A stretch of 13,986 nucleotides of DNA, taken from the NCBI GenBank assembly GCA_027062035.1, contig JAMOUL010000254.1, positions 1 through 13,986 of the forward strand. Direction: 5' to 3'. Of the stretch, positions 1-7,277 are shown piece by piece (the stretch's first letter is position 1; the number at the start of each line of letters is the position of its first letter). A program made the position numbers and the translations under genes. The stretch comes from Candidatus Aminicenantota bacterium (GTDB lineage: Bacteria; Acidobacteriota; Aminicenantia; S016-38). The notes beneath the pieces were generated by a model. It saw only the letters and a list, made by a program, of their open reading frames with translations. It searched no databases and had not been told where the DNA came from.

Positions 1-972
1 CCTGCCATAAACGACCCGACGGTGGTGGAGAAATTTAAAATGGAGCTTCAAAATCAGATATTTTCAGAAGACTTTGATTTTGAAATAACAGAAGCGCAGG
101 GAAGAAAAATTCTGGAAGGGATAATTTTGCTGGTCAAAAGAGGAGAAGCAAGCAAAGAAGGCTTTGTAAAGGTTTTGAAAGCAAATATTCCACCTGCGCA
201 GTGGGAGGGTGACATAGGCGAGGACGTCTCTTCCACCTTCCTTTATAGACTGGAAGAAGTAAGGGCAGCAGTATTTGTAAATAGGGCATGGGAAGGACTG
301 GGGGTTTCCAGCACCGATCCCTATTTCCGGAAAAAGGCCATGGGCCTGCTCTGGGAATTATCGGATAACCTTGCAGTCCTTCCCGCTGGAGCCCTTCCCT
401 TTAGGGGCGAGGGTGTTGGAATAAAGGAACTGGAACAAAGCGGATTTCCTGCAGCCATTACCCGCCTTGACCATTTTCTATACGTTTCTCAGCTTCAATC
501 CCTTTTAATAGCCCTTGTTCTGACCTTTATTCTGATGGTTATTTTAAGAAAGTCCGTTCTTATAGGAGCCATATCCACAACTCCTGTTCTGTTTACCCTC
601 GGAGTGATCTATGGGTATCTCGGGCTTTCAGGAATACCTCTTGATTATGCCACCATGATGATAGCCGGCGTTTCCATAGGAGTGGGGATCGACTATACAA
701 TTCACTTTATCCATGGGGTATTCGTGGAATTTAAGGAAGGGGTTCCTATAAGGACGGCCATCGAACATACATATGTTGAGAAAGGCAAAGCCATACTTTC
801 CAATTCCATAGCAGTAATCCTCGGTTTTGGCGTTTTGCTTCTTTCACAGCTCAGACCTCTCCATCATTTTGGTGGAACCATGATGGGCTCCATGTTCCTT
901 GCAGCCCTTGCCTCTTTAACCTTTCTTCCCGCTATGCTTTTAATATTTTTGAAAAAAGGAGGTGAATCATGA
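1..972 (+). CDS. RND-superfamily (MMPL/HAE-type) transporter, C-terminal part, 5' truncated by window
   Basis: The frame is open from base 1, so the gene begins upstream and the GTG at 22 is not a believable start. The visible part begins with about 150 residues of soluble periplasmic-type sequence, followed by a block of five or six hydrophobic segments (from about nt 490 to 960) matching the second membrane half of an RND permease. The motif GVSIGVGIDYTIHF (Asp codon at 691-693) is the conserved fourth helix of that half, with the acidic residue expected in proton relay. RND proteins of this type export lipids or hydrophobic compounds using proton-motive force. The gene ends in ATGA, overlapping the next start by 4 nt. 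It is followed by a LolA-like protein and a barrel, a common partnership for MMPL-type RND proteins. The substrate is unknown. The family call is firm; the subfamily is inference. Confidence 0.88.
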   Translation, partial: PAINDPTVVEKFKMELQNQIFSEDFDFEITEAQGRKILEGIILLVKRGEASKEGFVKVLKANIPPAQWEGDIGEDVSSTFLYRLEEVRAAVFVNRAWEGLGVSSTDPYFRKKAMGLLWELSDNLAVLPAGALPFRGEGVGIKELEQSGFPAAITRLDHFLYVSQLQSLLIALVLTFILMVILRKSVLIGAISTTPVLFTLGVIYGYLGLSGIPLDYATMMIAGVSIGVGIDYTIHFIHGVFVEFKEGVPIRTAIEHTYVEKGKAILSNSIAVILGFGVLLLSQLRPLHHFGGTMMGSMFLAALASLTFLPAMLLIFLKKGGES

Positions 973-1715
973 GAAAGATAATAAGCTTTTTCCTTATCCT
1001 TGCCATTGTGCCCCTATTTGCAGGGGATGGGAATGCGATCCTCAAAAGGATTGAAGAAAGGCTGATAGGGGAGAAAGCACCAAAGGATATGCATTCCTTT
1101 ATGGTTATGACCATAGTAGATTCCCATGGGAATCGAAAACTCAGGGAGATAGAAGCTTGGGAAAAAAACAATCCTGAAAAGGACGATTGGAGGGTAATGA
1201 AGTTCAGGAAACCGGCAGATGTCAGGGGCGTTGGTTTTCTGGTCCTCTCAGAGGATCAGATGTACCTTTATCTTCCCGAATTTCACAGGATAAGGCGTAT
1301 AGCTTCCCATAATAAGAAGGAACCTTTTATGGGGTCAGATTTTTCATATGAGGATATGGGTACCTCTGGTTTTTCAAAGTATTATGATGCAAAACTGATA
1401 AAGGAAACAGAAAAGGAATATGTGCTTGAGTTGAAAAGAAAGCCCGGAGTAAAAAAGCCTTACAGCAAGATCAAACTATGGGTTCCCAGGGAGAGTATGA
1501 TACCGTCAAAAATGGAACTTTATGACAATTCCGGAGAATTGACAAAGGTGGCAATACAGACTGTAAAAAAGGTTGGAAAATACTGGATTCCTGTTAAGAT
1601 AAAAATGAGCTCCGTTAAAAAGGGAACCTATACTATCCTGGAAATGAAGGACATAGAGGTGGATAGGGGCTTGAGCCCCAGGATATTCACCAAAAGGTTT
1701 TTAAAGAGGAGGTGA
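969..1715 (+). CDS. LolA-like periplasmic carrier ('outer membrane lipoprotein-sorting protein' family)
   Basis: This 248-residue protein has a signal peptide (MRK, then a hydrophobic stretch ending LFA before GD, residues 1-19), so it should be periplasmic. The mature part resembles the LolA-like family PF17131. Recognisable stretches are WRVMKFRKPADVRGVGFLVL (around residues 74-93), the LPEFHRIRRI segment and the near-invariant block FMGSDFSYEDM (around residue 118). The family adopts the LolA/LolB half-barrel fold that shields acyl chains or other hydrophobic ligands in the periplasm, and its genes are often next to MMPL/RND transporters. Its role here is inferred as passing a hydrophobic substrate between the RND pump and the outer membrane; it is not expected to be the housekeeping LolA. 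A strong Shine-Dalgarno (AGGAGGTGA, about 957-965) precedes the ATG, which overlaps the upstream stop by 4 nt. Confidence 0.85.
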   Translation: MRKIISFFLILAIVPLFAGDGNAILKRIEERLIGEKAPKDMHSFMVMTIVDSHGNRKLREIEAWEKNNPEKDDWRVMKFRKPADVRGVGFLVLSEDQMYLYLPEFHRIRRIASHNKKEPFMGSDFSYEDMGTSGFSKYYDAKLIKETEKEYVLELKRKPGVKKPYSKIKLWVPRESMIPSKMELYDNSGELTKVAIQTVKKVGKYWIPVKIKMSSVKKGTYTILEMKDIEVDRGLSPRIFTKRFLKRR

Positions 1716-1718
1716 GCC

Positions 1719-3089
1719 ATGAGGAAGGCTCTTGGTTTGATTCTGGTAATATTTATGGTGGTTCCGGCCTTTGCGGAAGCAGAACTCTCCGGAAGAATTA
1801 AATTGTTCTCATCACTGTTCCTTTCTGAAAATCAACAGGGAGAGTTCTTTTCCCATGAAGCAGGAGAATTTGCCTTTAAAAGGGTAGAATTCAGACTGAA
1901 GGTCCAGGGGGATGTTTCTGATAATATAAGCTACGGAGCCAGACTGGATGCGTTTTCCGGGCCAGATGCTTTCTTCAATTCAGGCTATTTTCCTGAGTCC
2001 GGACCTTTAGCTTCTCCTGTGAGGGAAGAACCCTTTGAGTTTAATCTCTACGAAGCCTATATAAAGGTAAGTGATTTTCTTATCAAGAATCTTGATTTTA
2101 CCGTTGGAAAGCAGCGTATAAGCTGGGGTACAGCCGATAAGGTTAATGTGGTTGACAATCTTAACCCCATTGATTTCGCCAATTTCCTTACCTTTGATCC
2201 CGATTACTTCAACGAGAGAAGACCCCAGACCGCCTTTAATTTCGAATATTACATCGGTAATGAGACGAAACTTCAGGCAGTATGGCTGATTTCAAGACAG
2301 TATTCTCCCCTTCCCTCTGGTTTCACATATCTTAGCGGAAGACAGTTCGGAGCCCGGGTGAGTATTGATCAGGAGAAAGCGCTTTTAAAAAACACCAACT
2401 TTGGTTTTCGGGCTTCCACAGTGGTTTTCAATACTGATATAGCTCTGAGCTGGTATCATGGAAACTTCCACTTACCTGTGCTTTATGGGGTAGAAAGCGC
2501 TAAAGAATTTCCTGAACTTCACTATTCCTATCCTGAGCTTGATGTGTTAGGGGTGAGTTTTTCTGGAGAACTGGCATCGGTGGGATTCTGGGGAGAGGTT
2601 GCCTATTATATTCCAGGAGACATCAATGGAATGTTAAGGCTTGGAATGGGTCCAACCATCGGCTTTGACGTTTTCGAAAGCGGATATTTTAAATACGTTT
2701 TCGGCATGGATTACACGATAGGAATAGGAAATGGAATTTACGTTAACGCTCAATTCCTTCACGGATTCTTTGATGAAAGGGATTATTCCCCTGAGGCAGA
2801 ACAGTTCCTTGGTTTTAAAAAAGGGCAGTTTTTTGGTGAGATAGAGAATTACGTAATTGCCAGAATGGAATACAAAATGCTCGGGGATAGTGTTAAGCTT
2901 TCCCTTGGTGGTTTCGTTGAGCTCGGTGAAGGTACCTCGTATGCCCTTATGCCAGGTCTGGAAATAAGGGTTAAGGATGCCCTGACAGTTGAAGCCGGGA
3001 CCTTTGCTGTGTTCGGAGACAGAAACACCAAGTTTGGTGCATTTAAAGATGATAAAATAGGATTTGTAGCATTAAAACTTGATTTTTAA
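1719..3089 (+). CDS. Outer-membrane beta-barrel protein, DUF1302-like
   Basis: This 456-residue protein has a signal peptide (hydrophobic residues about 4-19, AFA cleavage site) and ends in Phe (KLDF), the usual outer-membrane insertion signal. Much of it is alternating polar/hydrophobic strands rich in Gly, Tyr and Phe, as in a 14-18-strand barrel. The segment VGKQRISWGTADKVNVVDNL, continuing NPIDF (about residues 127-152), resembles the conserved G+Q...WG...NP.D motif of DUF1302-type barrels. In proteobacteria such barrels are encoded beside DUF1329 periplasmic proteins and MMPL transporters in clusters for hydrophobic compounds. Here a LolA-like protein takes the DUF1329 place. The ATG is 3 nt after the previous stop and has a GGAGGTGA Shine-Dalgarno overlapping that stop. 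The barrel assignment is strong; the exact family and cargo are inference. Confidence 0.78.
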   Translation: MRKALGLILVIFMVVPAFAEAELSGRIKLFSSLFLSENQQGEFFSHEAGEFAFKRVEFRLKVQGDVSDNISYGARLDAFSGPDAFFNSGYFPESGPLASPVREEPFEFNLYEAYIKVSDFLIKNLDFTVGKQRISWGTADKVNVVDNLNPIDFANFLTFDPDYFNERRPQTAFNFEYYIGNETKLQAVWLISRQYSPLPSGFTYLSGRQFGARVSIDQEKALLKNTNFGFRASTVVFNTDIALSWYHGNFHLPVLYGVESAKEFPELHYSYPELDVLGVSFSGELASVGFWGEVAYYIPGDINGMLRLGMGPTIGFDVFESGYFKYVFGMDYTIGIGNGIYVNAQFLHGFFDERDYSPEAEQFLGFKKGQFFGEIENYVIARMEYKMLGDSVKLSLGGFVELGEGTSYALMPGLEIRVKDALTVEAGTFAVFGDRNTKFGAFKDDKIGFVALKLDF

Positions 3090-3098
3090 GAGGTTAAG

Positions 3099-3974
3099 GT
3101 GAAAATAGGAATAGCTCTTGGAGCCGGAAGTGCGAAGGGACTTGCTCACATAGGAGTTCTTCAGGTACTGGAAGAAAACGGAATTAAACCGGATGTGGTG
3201 ACAGGTACGAGTATGGGTTCTGTTATAGGTGGAGCCTATGCTTCCGGTATAAACCTGTGGGAGCTGGAAAGAATAGCCCTGTCTATAAAGAAGGAAAACA
3301 TGAAAAAACTGCTTCCCCGACAGCTTTCCCTCAGGGGAATGGTGTCCAATGAGGGGGTAAGGGAGTTCCTGGAGGGTCTTCTCGGTGACAGGAAGATAGA
3401 AGAACTACCCCTTCGTTTTGGATGTGTTGCAGCGGACATTTATACTGGAGAGGAAGTTCGACTTGTAAGAGGTCCGATGGTGGATGCCATTCTTGCAAGT
3501 TCCGCCATTCCCGGCTTTTTCCCGGTCGTGGAATATGAAGGACGGTTCCTGGCAGATGGCGGGCTGGTAAATCCTATACCAGTTAGCCTCGCAAGGAGTC
3601 TTGGAGCGGATTTTGTTATCGGAGTTAATGTTATTGCCAGAGAGAAGAAGGAGATGGATCACAGCCAGGAAGATGAGGATGATGAAAATTTCGTTGATAG
3701 GATGAAAAAAGCCCTGAGGCGATTGCTGGAGGGAGAGGAAGTGGCTCCACCCAATATGTTGACAGTTTTTCTTTCCGCTATAGATATAATGGAGGAACAA
3801 ATTGTGCTGTCAAAGCTCAGACTTCACCCACCGGATGTTTTTATCCATATTGACACCTCGGACTTTTCATCCAAGGAATATTATCGTGCCGGTGAACTCA
3901 TAGAGGTGGGAAGAAGGGTTACACAAAAGATAGTTAATTATGTAAAATATCTTATTGATACATACAGGAGTTAA
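3099..3974 (+). CDS. Patatin-like phospholipase (RssA/NTE-type lipid acyl hydrolase)
   Basis: This 291-residue protein has a complete patatin domain. It shows the oxyanion-hole glycine block GAGSAKGLAHIGVL (residues 8-21), the nucleophile elbow GTSMGS with Ser38, and the second dyad residue in ADGG (Asp153). No signal peptide is visible, so it probably acts in the cytoplasm or at the inner face of the inner membrane, hydrolysing phospholipid or lysophospholipid acyl esters. An acidic, charged stretch (DHSQEDEDDENF, around residue 186) follows the core domain and is probably a flexible insert. The start is GTG with an AAGAGG Shine-Dalgarno at 3088-3093; the barrel stop lies 9 nt upstream. The gene sits directly before mlaE with one base between stop and start, suggesting that its lipid products or substrates are handled by the MlaEFD transporter. 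That link is inference. Confidence 0.9.
   Translation: MKIGIALGAGSAKGLAHIGVLQVLEENGIKPDVVTGTSMGSVIGGAYASGINLWELERIALSIKKENMKKLLPRQLSLRGMVSNEGVREFLEGLLGDRKIEELPLRFGCVAADIYTGEEVRLVRGPMVDAILASSAIPGFFPVVEYEGRFLADGGLVNPIPVSLARSLGADFVIGVNVIAREKKEMDHSQEDEDDENFVDRMKKALRRLLEGEEVAPPNMLTVFLSAIDIMEEQIVLSKLRLHPPDVFIHIDTSDFSSKEYYRAGELIEVGRRVTQKIVNYVKYLIDTYRS
3966..3970 (+). promoter_or_regulatory. Shine-Dalgarno fixing the mlaE start
   Basis: AGGAG lies 5 nt before the ATG at 3976 and overlaps the end of the patatin gene. It favours ATG 3976 over the upstream in-frame alternative at 3955, which would overlap the patatin gene and lacks such a site. Confidence 0.75.
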
Positions 3975-3975
3975 G

Positions 3976-4767
3976 ATGGAAGATATAAAGGATGCGAATA
4001 TTATACTTCGACTGGGTTCCAAGGGAATGGAATTCTTTACCGCAGTTTATGAGGCAGCGGTTCTTTTTGTGGAAACCCTGTTCCAGCTTCCCAATATTTA
4101 TTTTTATAGAAGACAGATCGCAGAGCAATTTTATTCTCTTACAGTGACCACATTGCCAGTTACAAGCATTATTGCTATATTTATAGGGCTTGGTTCTACA
4201 GTTCAGGGGACATACCAGACTTCTGCTCTTACGCCAAGGTATTTCACCGCCAATGTCATCTTCAAATCCACAATTCTTGAGCTTACACCTATAGTGCTAA
4301 GTCTTGTTCTGGCAGGAAAAATAGGAGGTTCTCTGGCCGCAGAGGTTGGGAGTATGAAGATATCCGAACAGATAGATGCGCTGGAAAGCCTTTCCCTGGA
4401 CCCTGTTGGATTTCTTGTCATGCCCAGGGTTCTGGCTGGTACCATAATGCTTCCGGTGATGACGATATTTGCCAATGTTCTGGCTATCTTTTCCTCCTTT
4501 TTTATGTCAACCGCTGTTCTTCACTGGATTAGTCCAGGGGAATATGTATCGGGGATGAAAATGGGCTTTAAGGTCTTTGAGTTGTACTTTGGCAACCTTA
4601 TAAAGCCTGCAATCTTCGGTTTTCTTATAGCATTTTTTGGGAGTTTCTTTGGTCTGAGGGCTAAGGGAGGAGCTAAAGGGGTTGGTATCGCTTCAACAAC
4701 CGCTGTGGTTGTCTCGGCAGTGTTGATAGTTATACTTGACTACTTTACAGGGGAGTTATTGCTTTGA
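3976..4767 (+). CDS. mlaE: MlaE-family ABC permease (MCE/Mla lipid transporter)
   Basis: This 263-residue integral inner-membrane protein has the typical length of MlaE. The hallmark central block is clear: GGSLAAEVGSMKISEQIDAL followed by SLDPVGFLVMPRVLAGTIML (around residues 117-158), which in known MlaE proteins forms the cytoplasmic coupling helix and neighbouring membrane segment. Further hydrophobic helices run to the C-terminus, ending in YFTGELLL. MlaE is the dimeric membrane core that moves phospholipids between the inner membrane and the periplasmic MCE hexamer, powered by MlaF. The start at 3976 gives the expected length and has a good Shine-Dalgarno. The stop overlaps the mlaF TTG start by 4 nt, so the two should be translationally coupled. 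No MlaB (STAS) partner is encoded in the visible operon. Confidence 0.93.
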   Translation: MEDIKDANIILRLGSKGMEFFTAVYEAAVLFVETLFQLPNIYFYRRQIAEQFYSLTVTTLPVTSIIAIFIGLGSTVQGTYQTSALTPRYFTANVIFKSTILELTPIVLSLVLAGKIGGSLAAEVGSMKISEQIDALESLSLDPVGFLVMPRVLAGTIMLPVMTIFANVLAIFSSFFMSTAVLHWISPGEYVSGMKMGFKVFELYFGNLIKPAIFGFLIAFFGSFFGLRAKGGAKGVGIASTTAVVVSAVLIVILDYFTGELLL

Positions 4768-5492
4768 TAGAAATACGGAACTTGAAGAAGAATTTTGAGG
4801 GAAAACCAGTTTTAAAGGGTATTAATCTGGATATTCCCGAGGGAAAGACCACCGTTATCCTTGGGCCAAGTGGACAGGGTAAAACAGTCCTTTTGAAAAA
4901 TATAATAGGGCTTTATAAGCCTGATTATGGGAAGATAGTTGTCGATGGGGTGGACATAACAAAATTGAAGAAAAGCCAGTTGTTTGAGGTGAGGAAAAAG
5001 TTTGCGTTTGTGTTTCAGGGAGGCGCCCTTTTTGACTTTTTAACTGTGAAGGAGAATCTTGCCCTTTATCTCAGAATGCACCTGAAGATGAGGGAAAACG
5101 AGATTGAAAAAAAGGTAAAGGAAGTTCTCAGGGTGGTGGGGATGACAGGCACAGAGGACCTTTACCCTGAAGAATTAAGCGGAGGAATGAAAAAACGGGT
5201 GGCTATCGCCAGAGCAGTGATTTCAGCTCCAAAGTACATTCTCTATGATGAACCCACCACAGGCCTTGATAGAACAAATGCCAGGGCAGTTAATAATTTG
5301 ATAAATAAACTTAAAAGGGAATATGGTGTCACCTCCATTGTGGTTACCCACGATATCGAATGTATGAAAACCGTCGCTGACCAGGTAGCCCTTTTAAAGG
5401 AAGGAAGAATAATTTTTGTCGGTAATGAAGAGGAAGTGGAAGAAAAACACCTGGATTATTTATATGAACTGGAGGCAGAACATGCAGTATAA
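4764..5492 (+). CDS. mlaF: MlaF-family ABC ATPase (MCE/Mla lipid transporter)
   Basis: This 242-residue ABC ATPase has every motif in place: Walker A GPSGQGKT (residues 34-41), Q-loop VFQGGALFDFLTVKENL, signature LSGGMKKR (from residue 138), Walker B ILYDEP with Asp162-Glu163, the D-loop GLD and the H-loop VTHD. FQGGALFDFLTV is characteristic of MlaF/Ttg2A-type ATPases. It should bind the MlaE permease at the inner face of the inner membrane and power phospholipid movement. The start is TTG with GGGGAG about 8 nt upstream, and it overlaps the mlaE stop by 4 nt. The 3' end overlaps mlaD by 11 nt. This arrangement suggests fixed-ratio synthesis of the three subunits. Confidence 0.94.
   Translation: MIEIRNLKKNFEGKPVLKGINLDIPEGKTTVILGPSGQGKTVLLKNIIGLYKPDYGKIVVDGVDITKLKKSQLFEVRKKFAFVFQGGALFDFLTVKENLALYLRMHLKMRENEIEKKVKEVLRVVGMTGTEDLYPEELSGGMKKRVAIARAVISAPKYILYDEPTTGLDRTNARAVNNLINKLKREYGVTSIVVTHDIECMKTVADQVALLKEGRIIFVGNEEEVEEKHLDYLYELEAEHAV
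5471..5475 (+). promoter_or_regulatory. Shine-Dalgarno fixing the mlaD start
   Basis: GGAGG inside the 3' end of mlaF lies 6 nt before the ATG at 5482. That start is followed directly by the expected membrane anchor, whereas starting at 5416 would add 22 polar, basic residues before it. Confidence 0.75.
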
Positions 5493-6354
5493 AAAGATGA
5501 CAGCTGTTTTTGGTGCGGTGATTTTTACCGCCCTTACAGCCTTTTTTGTGACTATAATATGGCTTGCGGAGAGCAGGATATTTTTCACCCGGGACTACAT
5601 TATTTACATGAAGTTCAAAGATGTTTCCGGGCTTAAAAGGATGTCCCCTGTCTATATGAGAGGCTACAGGGTTGGATGGGTTAAAGGGGTTCAATTCGAA
5701 AGGGACTGGGTAAAGGTCAGGACAGATATTAATAAGAAATACAGGGTGCCGGTGGGGTCGAGGGCGGAGATATTTGCTCTTAATATACTGGGAGAGAAAG
5801 CCATAAGGATCGTTCCACCACCTCCTCCTTATAGCAAGTTTTATCAAAACAGAGACATAATGGTCGGGGTGAATAAAGATATTATGGTGCAGGCACAGAA
5901 ACTTCTGGAAGATTTAAAGAAACCGTTGCAGGAGAATTTTGAGCCTACAATAAAGAAGGTTCGTGCGATAATCAGGAGCATTCATGACCTTCTGGGTACA
6001 GTTCAGAATGAGGTTGCGAATTCCGGTGTTCGAGAAAATCTTGATAAACTGGGAAGGGCAGCGGATCAGTATGCTGCCATTGCAGAGGAAAACAGAAAGG
6101 GGATAAAGGTTACAGTGGAGCAAATGAATAGCAGTCTTAAAAGTATGCAGGAGGCCCTGGAGGAGCTAAAAAAGACCTCTGAGGAACTCAGAAAAACTCT
6201 CAGGACATTGAATAGCGGTAAGGGTTCTGCCGGACGACTGTTGAACGACAGAAAAACGCTGGACCAGCTTGATAAGACCCTGGAAGAGCTTAATAAATTG
6301 ATTGAGGATATAAAAAAGAACCCCAGGAAGTACTTCAAGTTTTCCATTTTTTAA
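5482..6354 (+). CDS. mlaD: MlaD-family MCE-domain protein
   Basis: This 290-residue protein starts with a short basic segment and one membrane helix (TAVFGAVIF to IIWLAE, about residues 7-26), then a single MCE domain (YIIYMKFKDVSGLKRMSPVY, then RGYRVGWVKGV, to about residue 125). The rest is a long helical region with coiled-coil character (many Glu, Leu, Lys; EELKKTSEELRKTLRTL). It ends in the typical MlaD-family tail SAGRLLND, then LEELNKLIEDIKKNPRKYFK. MCE proteins form hexameric rings or tubes that carry lipids across the periplasm. The helical tail is longer than in Escherichia coli MlaD, which suggests a longer channel or needle, as in other single-MCE proteins with extended tails. A run of five or six prolines follows the MCE domain (VPPPPPPY). 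The stop overlaps the fmt ATG by one base (TAATG). Confidence 0.92.
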   Translation: MQYKKMTAVFGAVIFTALTAFFVTIIWLAESRIFFTRDYIIYMKFKDVSGLKRMSPVYMRGYRVGWVKGVQFERDWVKVRTDINKKYRVPVGSRAEIFALNILGEKAIRIVPPPPPYSKFYQNRDIMVGVNKDIMVQAQKLLEDLKKPLQENFEPTIKKVRAIIRSIHDLLGTVQNEVANSGVRENLDKLGRAADQYAAIAEENRKGIKVTVEQMNSSLKSMQEALEELKKTSEELRKTLRTLNSGKGSAGRLLNDRKTLDQLDKTLEELNKLIEDIKKNPRKYFKFSIF

Positions 6355-7277
6355 TGCGAATTGTTTTCTTTGCAACAGATGATGTAGCAATCCCCTCGCT
6401 GGAAGAATTTTTAAGTCGGGGAGTCGAGATTACTGCTGTTGTAACCAGCCCTGATGCTCCTGCGGGAAGAGGCAGGAAATTGAAGCCCCCTGCTCCCAAG
6501 AGATTTGCGGAGGCACATGGCATTGAGGTCCTTCAGCCGGAAAGACTAAGGAAAAATCCTGAGATAAGGGAAAAACTTAAATCCTTTAATGCTGACCTTT
6601 TCGTAGTTCTTGCCTATGGGAAAATAATCCCTTCCTCAATATTCAATATCCCCCCTCGAGGTGCTATAAACCTTCACTTTTCCCTTCTTCCAGCCCTTCG
6701 CGGAGCTGCCCCTGTAAGATGGGCTATTCTTAAGGGGATAAAGGATACAGGAGCCACTGTTTTCCTGCTGGATAAAGGCCTTGATACAGGTCCAATTCTT
6801 GCCACGATGAAGTTTAGAATTGAGGACAGCGAAAATTATGGCGAGGCAATGGGAAGGATTGCAAGGATAACAGCACCTTTTCTCGTGGAGACAGCGGAAA
6901 AATGGGTGCAGGGGAAGCTCCAGCCTGTTCCTCAGGAAGGAGAGCCATCCTTTGCCCCAAAGGTAGAAAAGTCCATGGCAGCTCTTTCCTTCGATGAACC
7001 AGCTGAGATCCTGTGGAGAAAAATTAGAGCTTTTAATCCTGACCTGAAGCCCTGGTTTCCCTTCAGAGGAGAACGTCTTATCGTACATGAGGCGTTTTAC
7101 AGGGAGGGTGATGAAGTCCCGGGCAAGGTGCTGGGAAGGGATGGGAGAGCGCTTCTGGTTGGTACTTCCAGAGGAATACTGGAGCTCCATCGGGTTCAGC
7201 TTCCCGGAAGAAAGCCGGTGGATGGCGTTTCCTTTGCCAACGGAGCAAGGCTCAGACCGGGGGATTACCTGCTGTGA
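6354..7277 (+). CDS. fmt: Methionyl-tRNA formyltransferase
   Basis: This 307-residue protein transfers a formyl group from 10-formyl-tetrahydrofolate to initiator Met-tRNA. The N-terminal Rossmann-like domain shows VVTSPDAPAGRGRKLKPPA and the catalytic block NLHFSLLPALRGAAPVRWAI, with Asn106, His108 and Asp144 (KGLDTG) at the same positions as the E. coli catalytic residues. A C-terminal OB-like domain follows from about residue 205. The substrate loop after PAGRG is the tRNA acceptor-binding loop of the family. The length is normal. The ATG overlaps the mlaD stop by one base and has no Shine-Dalgarno in the 20 nt upstream (that stretch is T-rich), so translation probably depends on ribosomes finishing mlaD. 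It overlaps rsmB by 4 nt. Confidence 0.97.
   Translation: MRIVFFATDDVAIPSLEEFLSRGVEITAVVTSPDAPAGRGRKLKPPAPKRFAEAHGIEVLQPERLRKNPEIREKLKSFNADLFVVLAYGKIIPSSIFNIPPRGAINLHFSLLPALRGAAPVRWAILKGIKDTGATVFLLDKGLDTGPILATMKFRIEDSENYGEAMGRIARITAPFLVETAEKWVQGKLQPVPQEGEPSFAPKVEKSMAALSFDEPAEILWRKIRAFNPDLKPWFPFRGERLIVHEAFYREGDEVPGKVLGRDGRALLVGTSRGILELHRVQLPGRKPVDGVSFANGARLRPGDYLL

Noticed and set aside
5416..5481. Upstream extension of MlaD to 5416
   Set aside because: It would add 22 polar residues before the membrane anchor and overlap mlaF by 77 nt; ATG 5482 has a well-spaced GGAGG.
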